A stretch of 64,000 nucleotides of DNA from Humulus lupulus (GCF_963169125.1 NC_084795.1:130365701-130429700), one strand, 5' to 3'. Counted from the first letter of the stretch, positions 53,781 to 64,000 are shown. A program made the numbers and translations. Notes: a model not told the origin generated them from the letters alone.

Positions 53781-55354
53781 ATCATTCATTGGTATCCTTT
53801 ATGTAAATTATTGTCATTAAAATATTCCAAGACCATAAGTTTAAAAATACCGAAATTAAACAATTTAAAGTTCATTTGTTTCTTTCTTTCCAATCCACCA
53901 AAAATTGTGTGTTAGCCATTTTCCTTTTTTATAACAATTCCAATTTCATTATGAACATCACATTGGTCGATTCATAATAACACATTAATTAAACATAAGA
54001 AATTATTGATAATATAATTATTGATAACAATAATTTCGTTATCCAATTTCCTTTTCAAAATCCCTTTATACAAAAAAATCTATCTAGATGCTAATTTATG
54101 TTCAATTATGTAATTAGCGTTTAACATTTTCCTCTCTGGTTCTAAATGATTCTATTATAGTGCTCGTGTCTTTAAACCATTAGCTTGCCTACCAATTATA
54201 ACTCTCAATTAACAAATTTCCGTTTTGTAAAGATTATGACTTAGATTTAAATTTTCGTCAGGGATTTCAAAAATCACAATTTACCCTTTGATAACGATTT
54301 TTATAAAAATTAACTCGACATGAGTCCCTAAATTTCTAAAAATAAAGGGGCAGCATAACAATAACAACGGCAAATCGAACATTCCCAAATTTTAAAAACC
54401 TGCACACATAACATATAAACAGTCACAGAGCAGTCCAATAAAATCACAGTATGCTAATAACTCATAACATACTATCAACATACATAATTGCATTTAATTT
54501 CCTATATCTCAATTCCTTTATAAAACCCAAAACAATTAAAAATTGGGGTTAGAAATTATACCCAATATTCGGGATAATGAAATGGGGTTGAGGGTGACAC
54601 TGGGAGCTCGAGACGAGCTTCTGTCAGCTCACGCGGCTTTGAAGTTAAGGTAGAGGGGAACGCAATAATGGTTGTCATGAGACTCATGGAGGCTTATGCC
54701 GTTCGGATTTTGCTTGGAAGTCTCAAAATTCCATGAACGTCGGTGAGTTTTGACCTTCAACTCTGATGGACTTTTGGGTTGATTCCTTTGTGCGTTTTGA
54801 AGCCCATGGCGTAAGGAACACGATGGTGGTACTCACTTAGCTCGGGGTGGCTTAGGATAACTGAAAAATGCTCAAGAATCCTCAGAATACACCCAACCAC
54901 CGAAACTTCGAAGGCCCAGTTAGTAACCTTAAGGGGCGTGTGAGGCTTGGGGCTCGCGTGGCTATGGGTTTCGGGGACTGGGGAACACGCCTGATCGATG
55001 CATGTAGGCAGCCGATGATGGGAAGGTGGCCATTCGGGCCTGGCAGAGGCGACGAAAGGGAGAGGAAATAGAGAGAGAAGGTTGTATCGGGAGAGAGAGA
55101 AGAGAGCGATTCCGAGAGGGTGAGAGAAAGGACTGTTTGAACCAAGGGTTTCTAATTTCCCCATTTTTTCTTTTTATTTTAGTTTCTTATTTCTCTCCAA
55201 TTTAAATTATTAGTAAAACTTTATTTATTAAATCAATGTCTTATGTGCTTTATTAATAAAAATTTGATTTCTTTTTATCAAATTTTAAATCAAATTTTAA
55301 ATCAAATTTCATTTTACACGTCTAATTAAATTAACAATCTTACCAATTTATATT
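53781..55354 (-). repeat. Tekay-type long LTR, upstream fragment
   Basis: On the minus strand this holds a pyrimidine-rich CTCTCTC stretch and a GC-richer region (54600-55140) like the transcription-start region of these LTRs. The open frames there (for example 54757-55164) have no domain. The Tat-D element interrupts it at 55355, and the LTR start would lie beyond the window. Confidence 0.4.
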
Positions 55355-55662
55355 TGTTGACCACGATTTTGGCCAACGACGAGTAGACGTCAAAACTACA
55401 ATGAACATTCAAGAGAAAAATACGACACAGGCCCAATTTATTGGTAATAGCCTAATCCACTTGGAGTTGTGATATATATTCTACACTTAAGATCAGATGA
55501 AGTTGAGCAAACTGAGTTTTTTAAGTGTAAGTAGAAAAATACATAGTTTCTCTATCTGAACTCCCTTAGAAAATGCCCCAAGAATACCCCAAGTAACAGT
55601 CCCAAAGTCTCCAAACTAGAGAGTTATTCTCAGTCTAAAAAGATTAGATCCCCAAAATGATG

Positions 55663-55691
55663 CCATGAGCCATTTATTTATAGGCTCATGG
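55663..55691 (-). promoter_or_regulatory. TATA box flanked by a perfect 9-bp inverted repeat (Tat-D LTR)
   Basis: CCATGAGCC (55663-55671) and GGCTCATGG (55683-55691) enclose an 11-base core with TATAAATA on the minus strand. A stem this regular around a TATA box is unusual but recalls the Tat-A LTR palindrome. Confidence 0.7.
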
Positions 55692-55929
55692 ATTGTACAT
55701 CAGATATTCCCTTTGACGGGGTCATTTTTGTTACTCTCACAATATTTAATTAATAATAACATTTAAAATACAACAATATGCGACTTCTTTGGGATAAACT
55801 GAGAGATTCCCGCGTAGGTACGACTAATGCTAGTCGAAGCCGTTACTGGAACTTCGCTTGCATAACGATGATCTGTCTAGTTGGCCAACTTCACTCCTTG
55901 AAGAAAGACTGGTTGGCCAAAACAGCTGA

Positions 55930-56280
55930 CTGGTCGCCCATGCACTCCACCGGTTGGCCAAATACTTCACTGGTCGGCCATGCACTCCACTGGTCGGCCA
56001 AACCCCTTACTAGTCATCCATGCACTCCACCGGTCGGCCAAATACCTCACTGGTCAGCCATGCACTCCACCGGTCGGCCAAATACTTCACTGGTCGGCCA
56101 TGCACTCCACCGGTCGGCCAAATACTTCACTAGTCGGCTATGCACTCCACCGGTCGGGCAAACTCCTAACTGGTCGGCCAAACACCTCACCGGTCAGTCA
56201 TGAACTCCACCGGTCGGCCAAACACCTCACTGGTCGGCCATGCACTCCACCGGTCGGCAAAACACATGCACTCCACCAGT
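55930..56280. repeat. Tandem array, 40 bp x about 9 (two 20-bp halves)
   Basis: Half-units TGCACTCCACCGGTCGGCCA and AATACTTCACTGGTCGGCCA alternate in exact 40-base register for about 350 bases, with few changes. Because units lack stop codons, long frames run through it on the + strand; they are not genes. Confidence 0.93.
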
Positions 56281-56420
56281 CTAACATGACACATCTCTGG
56301 TCTAACATGGCACATCTCTGGTCTAGCATGACACTTCTCTGGTCTAACATGACACATCTCTAGTCTAACATGATACATCTCTGGTCTAACATGGCACATC
56401 TCTGGTCTAGCAAAACACTT
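56279..56420. repeat. Tandem array, 21 bp x 6-7
   Basis: Unit close to GTCTAACATGACACATCTCTG, adjoining the 40-bp array. The two arrays share the TGG-TC junction word, which may have seeded the second. Confidence 0.9.
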
Positions 56421-56602
56421 GACTGGCCAGTCAAAAATCTTCACCGGTCGGACAGAAATTCTATCAGATCGGTCAGATCACTTTATCACAACTCCGAAGA
56501 GCCAACACATTTATTGACTATTAATGTGCCATTTACTGACCATGCATTGCCACTTGTCACTTCTGATTGCCACGTCATCGAACTGAAATTTGGGGGATAA
56601 CA

Positions 56603-56614
56603 TTTCCCCCCAAG
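56603..56614 (-). other. Polypurine tract of Tat-D
   Basis: The minus strand reads CTTGGGGGGAAA directly before the LTR, like Tat-B. Confidence 0.85.
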
Positions 56615-58660
56615 TTTATTATATGATTTACTCGTATGATAAACTTTTTCTCTAGCAAAATGTTTTTGAGGTCATCCAAAAGCTTCCATCCGGTCAGTAA
56701 CTTTCACTTTTGTAGTAAACCCACGATCAAACGTGTAATGCCCCAAATTTCCTAATAAGGTTTTGGACCTTGATTAGGAGGCCGGGAGGGTCTTAATTGA
56801 TTTACTATGCTACTCAATGATTATATGCATGTTTATGTGAATTATATTATGATATGATGTTATATACATGCATGTGGGTCCACAACTGTTTATTAAATTG
56901 TTTTGGCAATTTGGTCCGTTTAGAGCACAATTGTGAATTTTGGTGCATTTTGTGATTTGTGAATGAGATCCCATCATTATGGAGATATGTTCGAGCTTTT
57001 CGGCATGAGACGATCATGAAATGCAAGTGTTCGGTCTAGTCATAACGGGTTTAAGTTCGGGGCTCGGGGTGAGTCTCGGAGTGGTTTTAATGATTAGAGC
57101 ATTACCAGGAATTAAAGGGTAATGGGATATGGATTATTGGTGTTTGAGAATAGCGGGAATTGGAGAGTGTTAATTATGATTAACGAAATAGATGCGAAAG
57201 GACGGTTTTGCCCTTGGTGGTTGTTAAGGTTTTATTTTAGTCTTGAGGGCATTTAGGTCTTTTCCCCTAAAGGATTTATATAAACCATTAAGGCTATAGA
57301 AGAGAAGCAAAAACAGAGTATCCTTCTCCTTCTCTCCCGATAGGTTTTCTCCTTCATTTCTCTTTGGATTTTCAAGCTTCCTTTGAGGAATTAAGCCAAG
57401 GAACCAAGCTTTACCAAGCTAGGGTTATGCTCCACCATTGAAGAGGGTGTGTTGCAGAGATTGAGGTGAGTTTTTAACCATTAGAACTATAGCTTTTACT
57501 CTGTTTTCTGAGTTAAGTTCCAGCTGGTTTTTGAGTTGGAAAGTTGAGTTTCAATGGGTGTCTTGGCTAGGGTTCTTTGGGTTGTGATGCTTGGGGCATG
57601 TGAGGATGCTTTTTAGGTTCATTTGGGACTGAATTTGATGTTTGGAAACTTTTGATTTGGGTTGGAAATGGTAGAATCTAAGGAGGAAATTTCTGGGCTG
57701 AAGCTGGCTGAAGGTAGCGCTACAGCGCCCAGTGTAGGGCGCTACAGCGCTACCTACAGAGGAGGTTGGGCGGTTGTGGTTCTGAGTAGAGCGCTGGGGC
57801 GCTAGGAGGGCAGCACTGTAGCTCTACCCTGTTTCTTCAGAACCCTGTTTTAAGTGTTTTTAAGGGTTTTTGGCTCGGGGTTTCAATCCTTAAGGCCCGG
57901 GATCAAATCTACTCACCGTGTGGGCATGTTTCGAGGTCTCGAGAGTGGGGTTTAGACCAAGACCCTATCATTGTTGATTTTCATTAATTGGAAATTATAT
58001 TTGGTTATGACTAGGTGACCGCTAAGGGATTAAAGGACTGATCGTTCTCAAGGGTCGTTCTCGCTCGGACCAGAGGTAAGAAAACTGCACCCCATATGTG
58101 ACATGCATGGTTATGATTGATGCATGTTGGATGTTGAATGTGAACATCGATAGCATAATGTATGCTTGGCAATTTTGCCCATTTGCCTATGGTTATTATT
58201 GAGGCATGCTGGATGATTAAGTGTGATGCTTGTGATGCACGAGAAACATGTGATTGGGGCATGCCATGAATGATGAATATGAGATTGGTCATAGCTTGAG
58301 TCTCTGTGTTTGTGCATGATCATAATTATGCTAGCAACTATTTAGTAAGCATGCTGAATGCCCTATTCTTGGATAATTGGCATATGACACACATTGACAG
58401 CATTGCTTACCTGTGCATGGTACTAACTAATTAGTCAGATTTGGCAAATGTGCTAATATCAACTGTGAAGCTGTGACTCATTAGTCAGGTTCGGCAGTGG
58501 TGCTGGGCACTGGTCACGTTGCACTGACTCATTAGTCAGAATGGACTTAGCGTGTATCACGCAAGCCATCAAAGATTAGATCTAATCGACTATCAGCATT
58601 GAATGACTCAAAGAGCATTAATGCCAGACCGACCTCAAGGTCGATGAACATTATATGCGC

Positions 58661-58836
58661 TTGAAGGCTAGTGGCTACCCAACAGCCACTCTTCCATTTG
58701 AATTAGTGACTTGCTTGTCAGTCACTCAGTATGGTTTACCAGAACCTATTGAAGGCTAGAGGCTTACCCAACAGTCATCCTTCCATTTGAATTAGTGACT
58801 CACTTGTCGGTCACTCAGCATGGTTTATCGGAACCT
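58661..58836. repeat. Direct repeat, 88 bp x 2
   Basis: TTGAAGGCTA starts both copies (58661 and 58749), and both contain TTCCATTTGAATTAGTGAC and TCACTCAG.ATGGTTTA. They differ at several sites. Confidence 0.9.
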
Positions 58837-58869
58837 CAAGTGTTGCGACACTCATCTGATTAGGATTGA

Positions 58870-59400
58870 CTTTACATTACGAGTCCATCTCATCAACCCC
58901 TAAATTTGGTACTAGATCAAGGATTGGAAGATCTCGATCTGCGAGCCCTGGCTCGACGATATAATCCAAAGATGAGGTAAGGTCGCTAACCTTCTTTCGT
59001 CCAGGTCGTAATTGAATGTTTTTCGTATATAAAGCTCTTTCTTTTTACCTCATTCACTACGAGGAATTATACCCCATCTTCCTAACCTCAATCTTGTTCC
59101 TCCAAAGCTTTATCCTATCAAAGAGGCTGTGCCGACAAAAGAATCCGATCATTGATCTCTTCCTGTATAGGCCCTGTATAAGCTTGAATTTTTTACTTTC
59201 TAGGACTTAAACCTCTAAGTAGGTATGCCGTTGAAGGAAAAGCGCAGCAGCGGAAGCGTCAAGGGGAGACGAAGTCTCAAATACCAGAGCAAGTGAATAG
59301 CGGGCAAAGGGAATGGTATTAGGGAGGCTCCACTCTCTAAGAAATGGGTGGAGAGAGTTTGGGGATCTATCCTCCAATCAGAAGGCCAGGATTTCTTATC
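58870..59400. other. Possible inserted organelle-like segment within the solo LTR
   Basis: The composition and style change here (higher GC, CTTTCGTCCAGGTCGTAA, CGCAGCAGCGGAAGCGTC), then the LTR text resumes by about 59460. It reminds me of plant mitochondrial DNA, but I cannot identify a gene and the edges are unclear. Confidence 0.25.
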
Positions 59401-59922
59401 CTGGATACCCCAACATTTGTTGGAATTCATTTGCATGCTGAATAGAGCTATGATTGCTAGGCATGCCAGATATGATTTGATATCATAATATGACCATTTA
59501 TGAGCATATGAGTTTTCTTGCTGGGCTTTGGCTCACGGGTGCTTTGTGGTGCAGGTAAAGGCAAAAGGAAGTTGGACCATCCTTGAGTTGGAGACCTTAG
59601 GTGATGACGTGTACATATGCAGCTGCTCAACCAATACTTGGGCGAGGTTTGAAAGTGGAACTAGGGCTGAACCCTGTTTTGCCGCTTAGAACGGCCTGTT
59701 GTAAACACTTTCTTGTAATAAACCCTGAAGTTATATTTTTGGGATCCCAATGTATACAGTAAACGTTCTAGTGAAACATTACATCTTAACCGAAATTTTT
59801 AATCCCTAAACCGCTAATCACACTTAGTTACACGTTTATGGCCAAACGACTCAATTAGAGAGTTTAGCACTGTTTTGCAATGTGCACTGTAGCGGTCCCT
59901 GGAGTTGGGGCGTTACAAAACG

Positions 59923-61644
59923 TTTCCTTTAGCCCATCCAACTTGTTTCTTTTACCATTCCTAACCGATCAAATTTCTTTTGTTCCTCAAAAGCCTTGTG
60001 CCTCGAAACCCAAACAGCTTCTTGGCAATGCTACTCCTCGGACATGTAGCCTCGGATGCAATAGGCCTCTTGGATGCACTCGGCATCCGCTCGGCCACCA
60101 CCCAACCGATCGGACACCATGCAGCTGCTCGGACGCGCGCAGGCCTGCTCGGACACACTCGGCATTTGCTCGGCCACCACCTAACCGATCAGACACCATG
60201 CAGCTTCCCTCTGCTCAAATTCCTAGCAAACCGCTCGGACCAGCACCCCTGCTGCTTGGACACACCGCACAGTCGCTCGGGAAAATGGCCATCCGCTCGG
60301 GTAGACAGCATGGTCACTCCGCACACACCTGCAGCAGCACGATCGCGCGCCTGGTTGCTCAGTTTTGCATGCTTTCGGGCTTGTAAAAAAACTTCATAGT
60401 TCATGCATTTGGGCACCAAAAATTTCTGACTATTATTGTTGCTCTCATACTTTTTATCTGGGTAGTAAATTATTTTACTGCTCAGAGAAAATATTTTACT
60501 GGGTAGTAAATATTTTTTCTTTGCATTTATCTGTTCGTGTTTGTTTGATTTACTCCAGGGACTCATTACTGTTAGTCATGCTCAACAACAGAGATTCCTA
60601 CCTGACCAGTGATATATGCTTAGCCGACCAGGGAAGTTGTATCTACTCTCCTGACCAGGAAAACTTTGCACCTGATCAGCTAAACTTTGTACCTGGCCAG
60701 TAGTTTACTCTTTTTTCTTATGAAGACAATTGTAGCTTAGCAGCTTTGATATTTTTACCGTACAGCCGAGCTATTGGCATTTATACTTTACTTTTCTTTG
60801 CTAACTTGAAACATTCTAAGTCTTTTTAGACTTAAAAAGTTATAAGTTTTTTGTGAATAGTAAAATCACTCTGATGTAAGCCTTATATTTTCGCATGAGT
60901 ACTTAGTTTTCTAACTTAGAAATTCTAGACATTTCATAAGTCCCTGCTAAGTATACTTTCTCACACTCTTATTTCCCTAACATTTTATGAGCATAATGTT
61001 TATTGTCACACGAATATTTGCTTCTAACTTGAAATTTAAAAAAATTCCAAGTTACTTAAGCTTTGTCAAACAAGTCAGATTAATGGCCTTTTTTCACTTC
61101 AAAATTTTATAAGTCAGCCTAAAAACAAATATGTTTACTCGTGCTCTTATTGCCTGTGTTAAATTATATACCAGCATACCCCATGTGCCCCCCAATCGAT
61201 CGAGGGTTGAAAGATCCTTAGTCACTTGCTACTTGACCAAATCTGTTCGAGCAGTTAATTACTCGTGAAGCACATAGAATATATGGAAAATATTCGAGCA
61301 GTTGAACACTGCTTGAACGTATCGACCAGTTGAACACTGTTCGATTTTACTGACCAGTTGAACACTGTTCGAATAATTAACACACATGCACATTTGTAGC
61401 AAGAATCGACCACGCTGCGTGTAGTCTCTTTTATTACTCGTAAAAAAAAAAGGACAAAGCGTGTCTAATAACGAGTCTTAAACAATAAAAATTGTTCAAA
61501 AATAGATGACTGGTCAGCAAATAACCAACTCATAAACCAAATTTAAATAACAAGTTAAACAACTTGAAATTAAACTACCACTCTGAAAGCGGTATTTAGA
61601 AATAATTTATTCACAGACGCTCGCCATTCCAGTGGCTCCTGATC
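59923..61644. other. Tat-D internal noncoding region
   Basis: No gene is supported. A GC-rich block (60040-60350) is full of CTCGG words and holds a 78-base direct repeat (60073-60150 and 60151-60215). GACCAG words recur at 60600-60700 and CAGTTGAACACTG words at 61290-61370. This probably corresponds to the variable 3' region of Tat elements. The long frames over the CTCGG block look accidental. Confidence 0.5.
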
Positions 61645-62561
61645 CTAGCACTCCCACTCAGCAAACCTCTCCCTTGCTTTGTTGCTATCCTCAACCAAGT
61701 GTGGACCTCCACATATAGTGTCTAAGGTAAAGTCCACAGGTCCGGGCTGCAAGGGTGGAGATTTTTGTCGTTTGAACCCAAGATTGCTGCTGCCTCCTTC
61801 TCCTTGGGGTGTCTCTGCTCGATACTTTCTCAACTTGCCTGACTGGAGAAGAAACTCTATCTCGTGCTTGATGTGATTGCATTCATTCGTGTCGTGACCA
61901 TAATCTCCATGGAAATGACAAAACTTATTCATATCTCTCTTCCTCATCTCTTTCCTGATGGGTGGAGGTTTCTTGTAGGGAACCTCTTCATGACTAGCAA
62001 GATATATTTCCGCTCGGCTGGTAAAGAGAGTGGTGTAATTAGTGAACTGAGGCTCATACTTGGTTGGCTTTTCGTTTGAAATCAACTTTGCTTTCTTTTC
62101 CTCATCGTGGTCAGACTCGTTATTTCCACGTTTCTTTCCACCATTATTAGGAGAGTCAGTTGATCCGCCCGGATTGTTTATGCCATTCTCCTCTTTCTCG
62201 ATTGCATCATCCAATTTCATTTACTTGTCTGCTCGGTCAAGAAATTGTTGAAGTGTTGAAATTGGATTTCTATGTATACTATCCCACAAAGGGCTCCGAT
62301 AAGTTATCCCAGCAGATATGGCAACCATCTTCCCCTCGTCTCCTACAGCAGTTGCTCTATTGGCTTCTCTCATGAATCTCTGTATATAATTCTTTAAAGA
62401 CTCATCTTTCCCTTGTTTGATATGTGCCAAGTGGTTGGCATAAACTGGTGGAGTCTGGGCAGTGTTGAATTGTCTACAAAACTCCTTCCTGAATGCTTCC
62501 CAAGAGGTAATGGAGTTTGGCTTAAACTTCCAATACCATTCCTGGGCAGTATCTGACAAAG
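61645..62561 (-). pseudogene. gag: Tat-D gag, N-terminally truncated, one internal stop
   Basis: The preserved part has a gag core (EWYWKFKPNSITSWEAFRKE, RQFNTAQ, ESLKNYIQRFMREANR), then a stop at 62221-62223, and in the same frame an Asn/Lys-rich linker and a modified zinc knuckle CHFHGDYGHDTNEC (about 61905-61864). The C-terminal CGGPHLVEDSNKARERF is the Tat-type end seen also near 16600 and 42690. The N-terminus is cut by the LTR at 62562. Without the single stop the remaining frame is open, so gag decayed little before the insertion. Confidence 0.85.
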
Positions 62562-64000
62562 TGTAACGTCCTACGTTTTTGGGTACCTTTAAACGACTCG
62601 GGTCGAGATTTTTCCCCCGGGTTAAGAATATTATTTTAAATAATATTATATTTTGTTTGTAAGTATTCCATGAGTTATTGCTAGCCAAAATATGAATTTT
62701 GTGATTTTAAAAGTCAAGATAAGACTTTCGGTCCTGGACCGACACAAAAACCCTGATCGGGTAAAAATCTCGGAAAATAAAACGAAAAATCATGGCAATT
62801 ATATTTTGGGCATAAAATACATTCATAAAAGTTAAAGTTTGGTAAAAAATAATAAACCTAAAAGAAAATGGAAATTTTAAGGCATTTTGTGGTAAATGCC
62901 TAATTTTGCCGAAATGGGGAATTTTATTCCATGAATGGACCTTAGGTTAAATTTTATTATGTGATTAATTAAATTAAATTTGAGAGACATTTAATTTAAT
63001 TAATTAATGTTAAGTTTGGTGATTAAAACTTAATAAGAGTGAAAAAGGTGTCAAAAGCCAATTTGGACTTTTCTTCTTATGAAACATTTATTAAGCTTTA
63101 TAAAAAAAAATGAAATGATCATATATATAGCAAGGGTTGGCCGGCCAAGTGATTTTTTGAAACCCCATTTAGTAACTAATTTAGTTTAAATCCCATTTAT
63201 TTAAAGGTTTGAGATATTGTCAAGTGGGCAAGCGGGAGTAAAACACTTGAGTGGTTTTGGGGTAAATTAGATAGTATAAACTCTTCCAACCCTCCCCAAC
63301 CGACCACACCACTCTCTCTCATTCACTCATCTGATTTTTGAAGACCTCTCAAAGTGTTCTCTCCATTATTCAACCTCAAGAACACCAAGGAAACTTGGAG
63401 GCTAAGTCTTGGTCTAGGAAGTATTTTTCCCTAAGGTAAAGTTCACTAATCTAGGCTTTTGTAAAGTTTTAAGCATAGAGTTTCAAATAGCTAATTAACT
63501 ATGTTGTTGGGGGAACTTGGTTAGGGTTTTTGAAAGGTTTTGGAGGAGTCAAAGCTTATAGGAAGGTCCAAACCTTAAGCAAGAACACCAAAGAGGTAAA
63601 AAGTTTACTTTTGATGATTTTGTTGTAGGGTTTTTAGTTTTAAGCATTATTTTGTATATCTAATGCTTAAAGTTTCTTGTTGGTGATGTAATAAGGTTAT
63701 GGTAGTTGTTTAATAATTTTTATGATGCATGTGTATTGATTTTTGAAAATGGGAACCAAAACCCCCAAGGGTTTTGTAGGATACCCTAAAACAAAACATG
63801 TTTTGAGCTGTGATTTCCAAGGGGTCAAGCAGCCACTGTATATTGGTTTTGTAAAATTAAATTGTAATGTGATGTTTTTGAGATTGAGTACATAAAATTG
63901 AGCTTTTGAAACACTAAAAAATGTTTAGAAATGAGTAAGTTATGCTATTTCAAAGTTTAGGTAAAAAAAAAAACTGTTTTTTCGTATTTTTATTTTCGGA
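62562..64000 (+). repeat. Tekay-type LTR, 5' part (runs off the window)
   Basis: Starts TGTAACGTCCTACGTTTTTG after CAAAG and stays colinear with 49804-51190 to the window end, with scattered differences. Whether it is a solo LTR or begins a full element cannot be seen. No gene inside. Confidence 0.88.

Larger units (their letters stand above)
55355..56602 (-). repeat. 3' LTR of Tat-D (1248 bp)
   Basis: Minus-strand start TGTTATCCCCCAAATTTC and end GTCGTTGGCC...GGTCAACA. U3 holds two tandem arrays (55930-56280 and 56279-56420). A TATA box lies inside a perfect inverted repeat (55663-55691). The left flank is ATATT (55350-55354); its partner is outside the window. Confidence 0.88.
56734..59917 (+). 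repeat. Solo LTR of a second Tekay-type family (3184 bp), TSD AAACG
   Basis: Starts TGTAATGCCCCAAATTTCC and ends GGAGTTGGGGCGTTACA. AAACG flanks both ends (56729-56733 and 59918-59922). There is no coding domain. It contains GC-rich GCGCTACAGCGC words (57715-57820), an 88-bp direct repeat (58661-58836) and a stretch near 58870-59400 that looks foreign. The promoter region is probably near 57280 (TATATAAACC). Confidence 0.88.
55355..64000 (-). mobile_element. Tat-type element without pol (family Tat-D), interrupted and running off the window
   Basis: The 3' LTR is 55355-56602, PPT 56603-56614 and gag 61645-62561, all on the minus strand. After removal of the solo LTR at 56734-59917, only about 1.9 kb separates the PPT from the end of gag. 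There is no protease, RT, RNase H or integrase and no antisense gene, so it is a gag-only derivative. A Tekay-type LTR breaks gag at 62562, and the 5' LTR is outside the window. Confidence 0.75.

Noticed and set aside
54757..55164. 135-residue minus-strand frame resembling a secreted or Pro/Ser-rich protein
   Set aside because: Lies in the transcription-start region of a Tekay-type LTR, where chance frames in GC-richer DNA are common; two other frames are also open.
55778..56363. Long + strand open frames with repeated TPPVGQ and HSTGRPN-like text
   Set aside because: They run through the 40-bp tandem array in two frames at once. The openness comes from a repeat unit without stop codons, and the region is LTR U3.
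59880..60386. Open frames of 168 and 139 residues on the + strand
   Set aside because: They overlap in different frames over a GC-rich CTCGG block. The first begins inside the solo LTR and crosses its border. No domain is visible.
1..64000. Host protein-coding genes, tRNA or rRNA genes
   Set aside because: Every long frame with recognisable content is retrotransposon-derived. I saw no tRNA cloverleaf with A and B boxes and no rRNA sequence.

Overview
This window is plant nuclear DNA made almost entirely of nested LTR retrotransposons. I see no host protein gene, tRNA, rRNA or CRISPR array. The evidence is Ty3/gypsy Tat-lineage polyproteins (RT motif YVDD, a second archaeal-type RNase H, a degenerate classical RNase H), a degraded Ty1/copia element with the PPT-GTGGGAGAT-TGTTAGG layout, an Athila-like primer site resembling the tRNA-Asp type, and very long LTRs beginning TGTAACG or TGTAATG as in Tekay/Del chromoviruses. 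A repeat-rich eudicot fits; I cannot name the species.

Layout. 1-4080: 3' part of a Tat element (family Tat-A, + orientation) with an antisense gene and its 3' LTR. 4081-5600: AT-rich DNA without a gene. About 5600-31223: an old, non-autonomous Athila-like element (LTR/leader, PBS, gag pieces, protease piece, 3' region). It was split by a second Tat-A element on the minus strand (7011-19790, target duplication CAATA) and by a degraded copia element (20044-29559). From 31224 to 55354 the backbone is one long Tekay-type LTR on the minus strand. It was split by a young Tat element (Tat-B, 31346-45955, intact 1276-codon pol), a 908-bp Tat solo LTR (48133-49040, TSD TTCAC) and a 3.97-kb Tekay-type solo LTR (49804-53775, TSD ATAAT). 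From 55355 to the window end lies a gag-only Tat derivative (Tat-D, minus). It was invaded by a 3.18-kb solo LTR (56734-59917, TSD AAACG) and by another Tekay-type LTR that begins at 62562 and runs off the window.

How the parts work together. In Tat-A and Tat-B, gag-pol is transcribed from the 5' LTR. A second gene on the opposite strand lies between pol and the 3' LTR. This antisense gene has its own TATA box just inside the polypurine tract, several introns whose splice phases match, a conserved domain that resembles the Pfam family of putative gypsy-type transposon proteins, and a coiled-coil tail. The two transcription units converge on a spacer that holds family-specific tandem repeats. 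Antisense additional ORFs in Tat elements are known from the literature. The spliced, promoter-bearing structure seen in three copies here, the palindromic TATA boxes in the LTRs and the fast-changing tandem arrays are the parts most worth following up.

Element boundaries come from LTR ends (TG...CA), target-site duplications, PBS and PPT read directly from the sequence. Lineage names and ages are inference.
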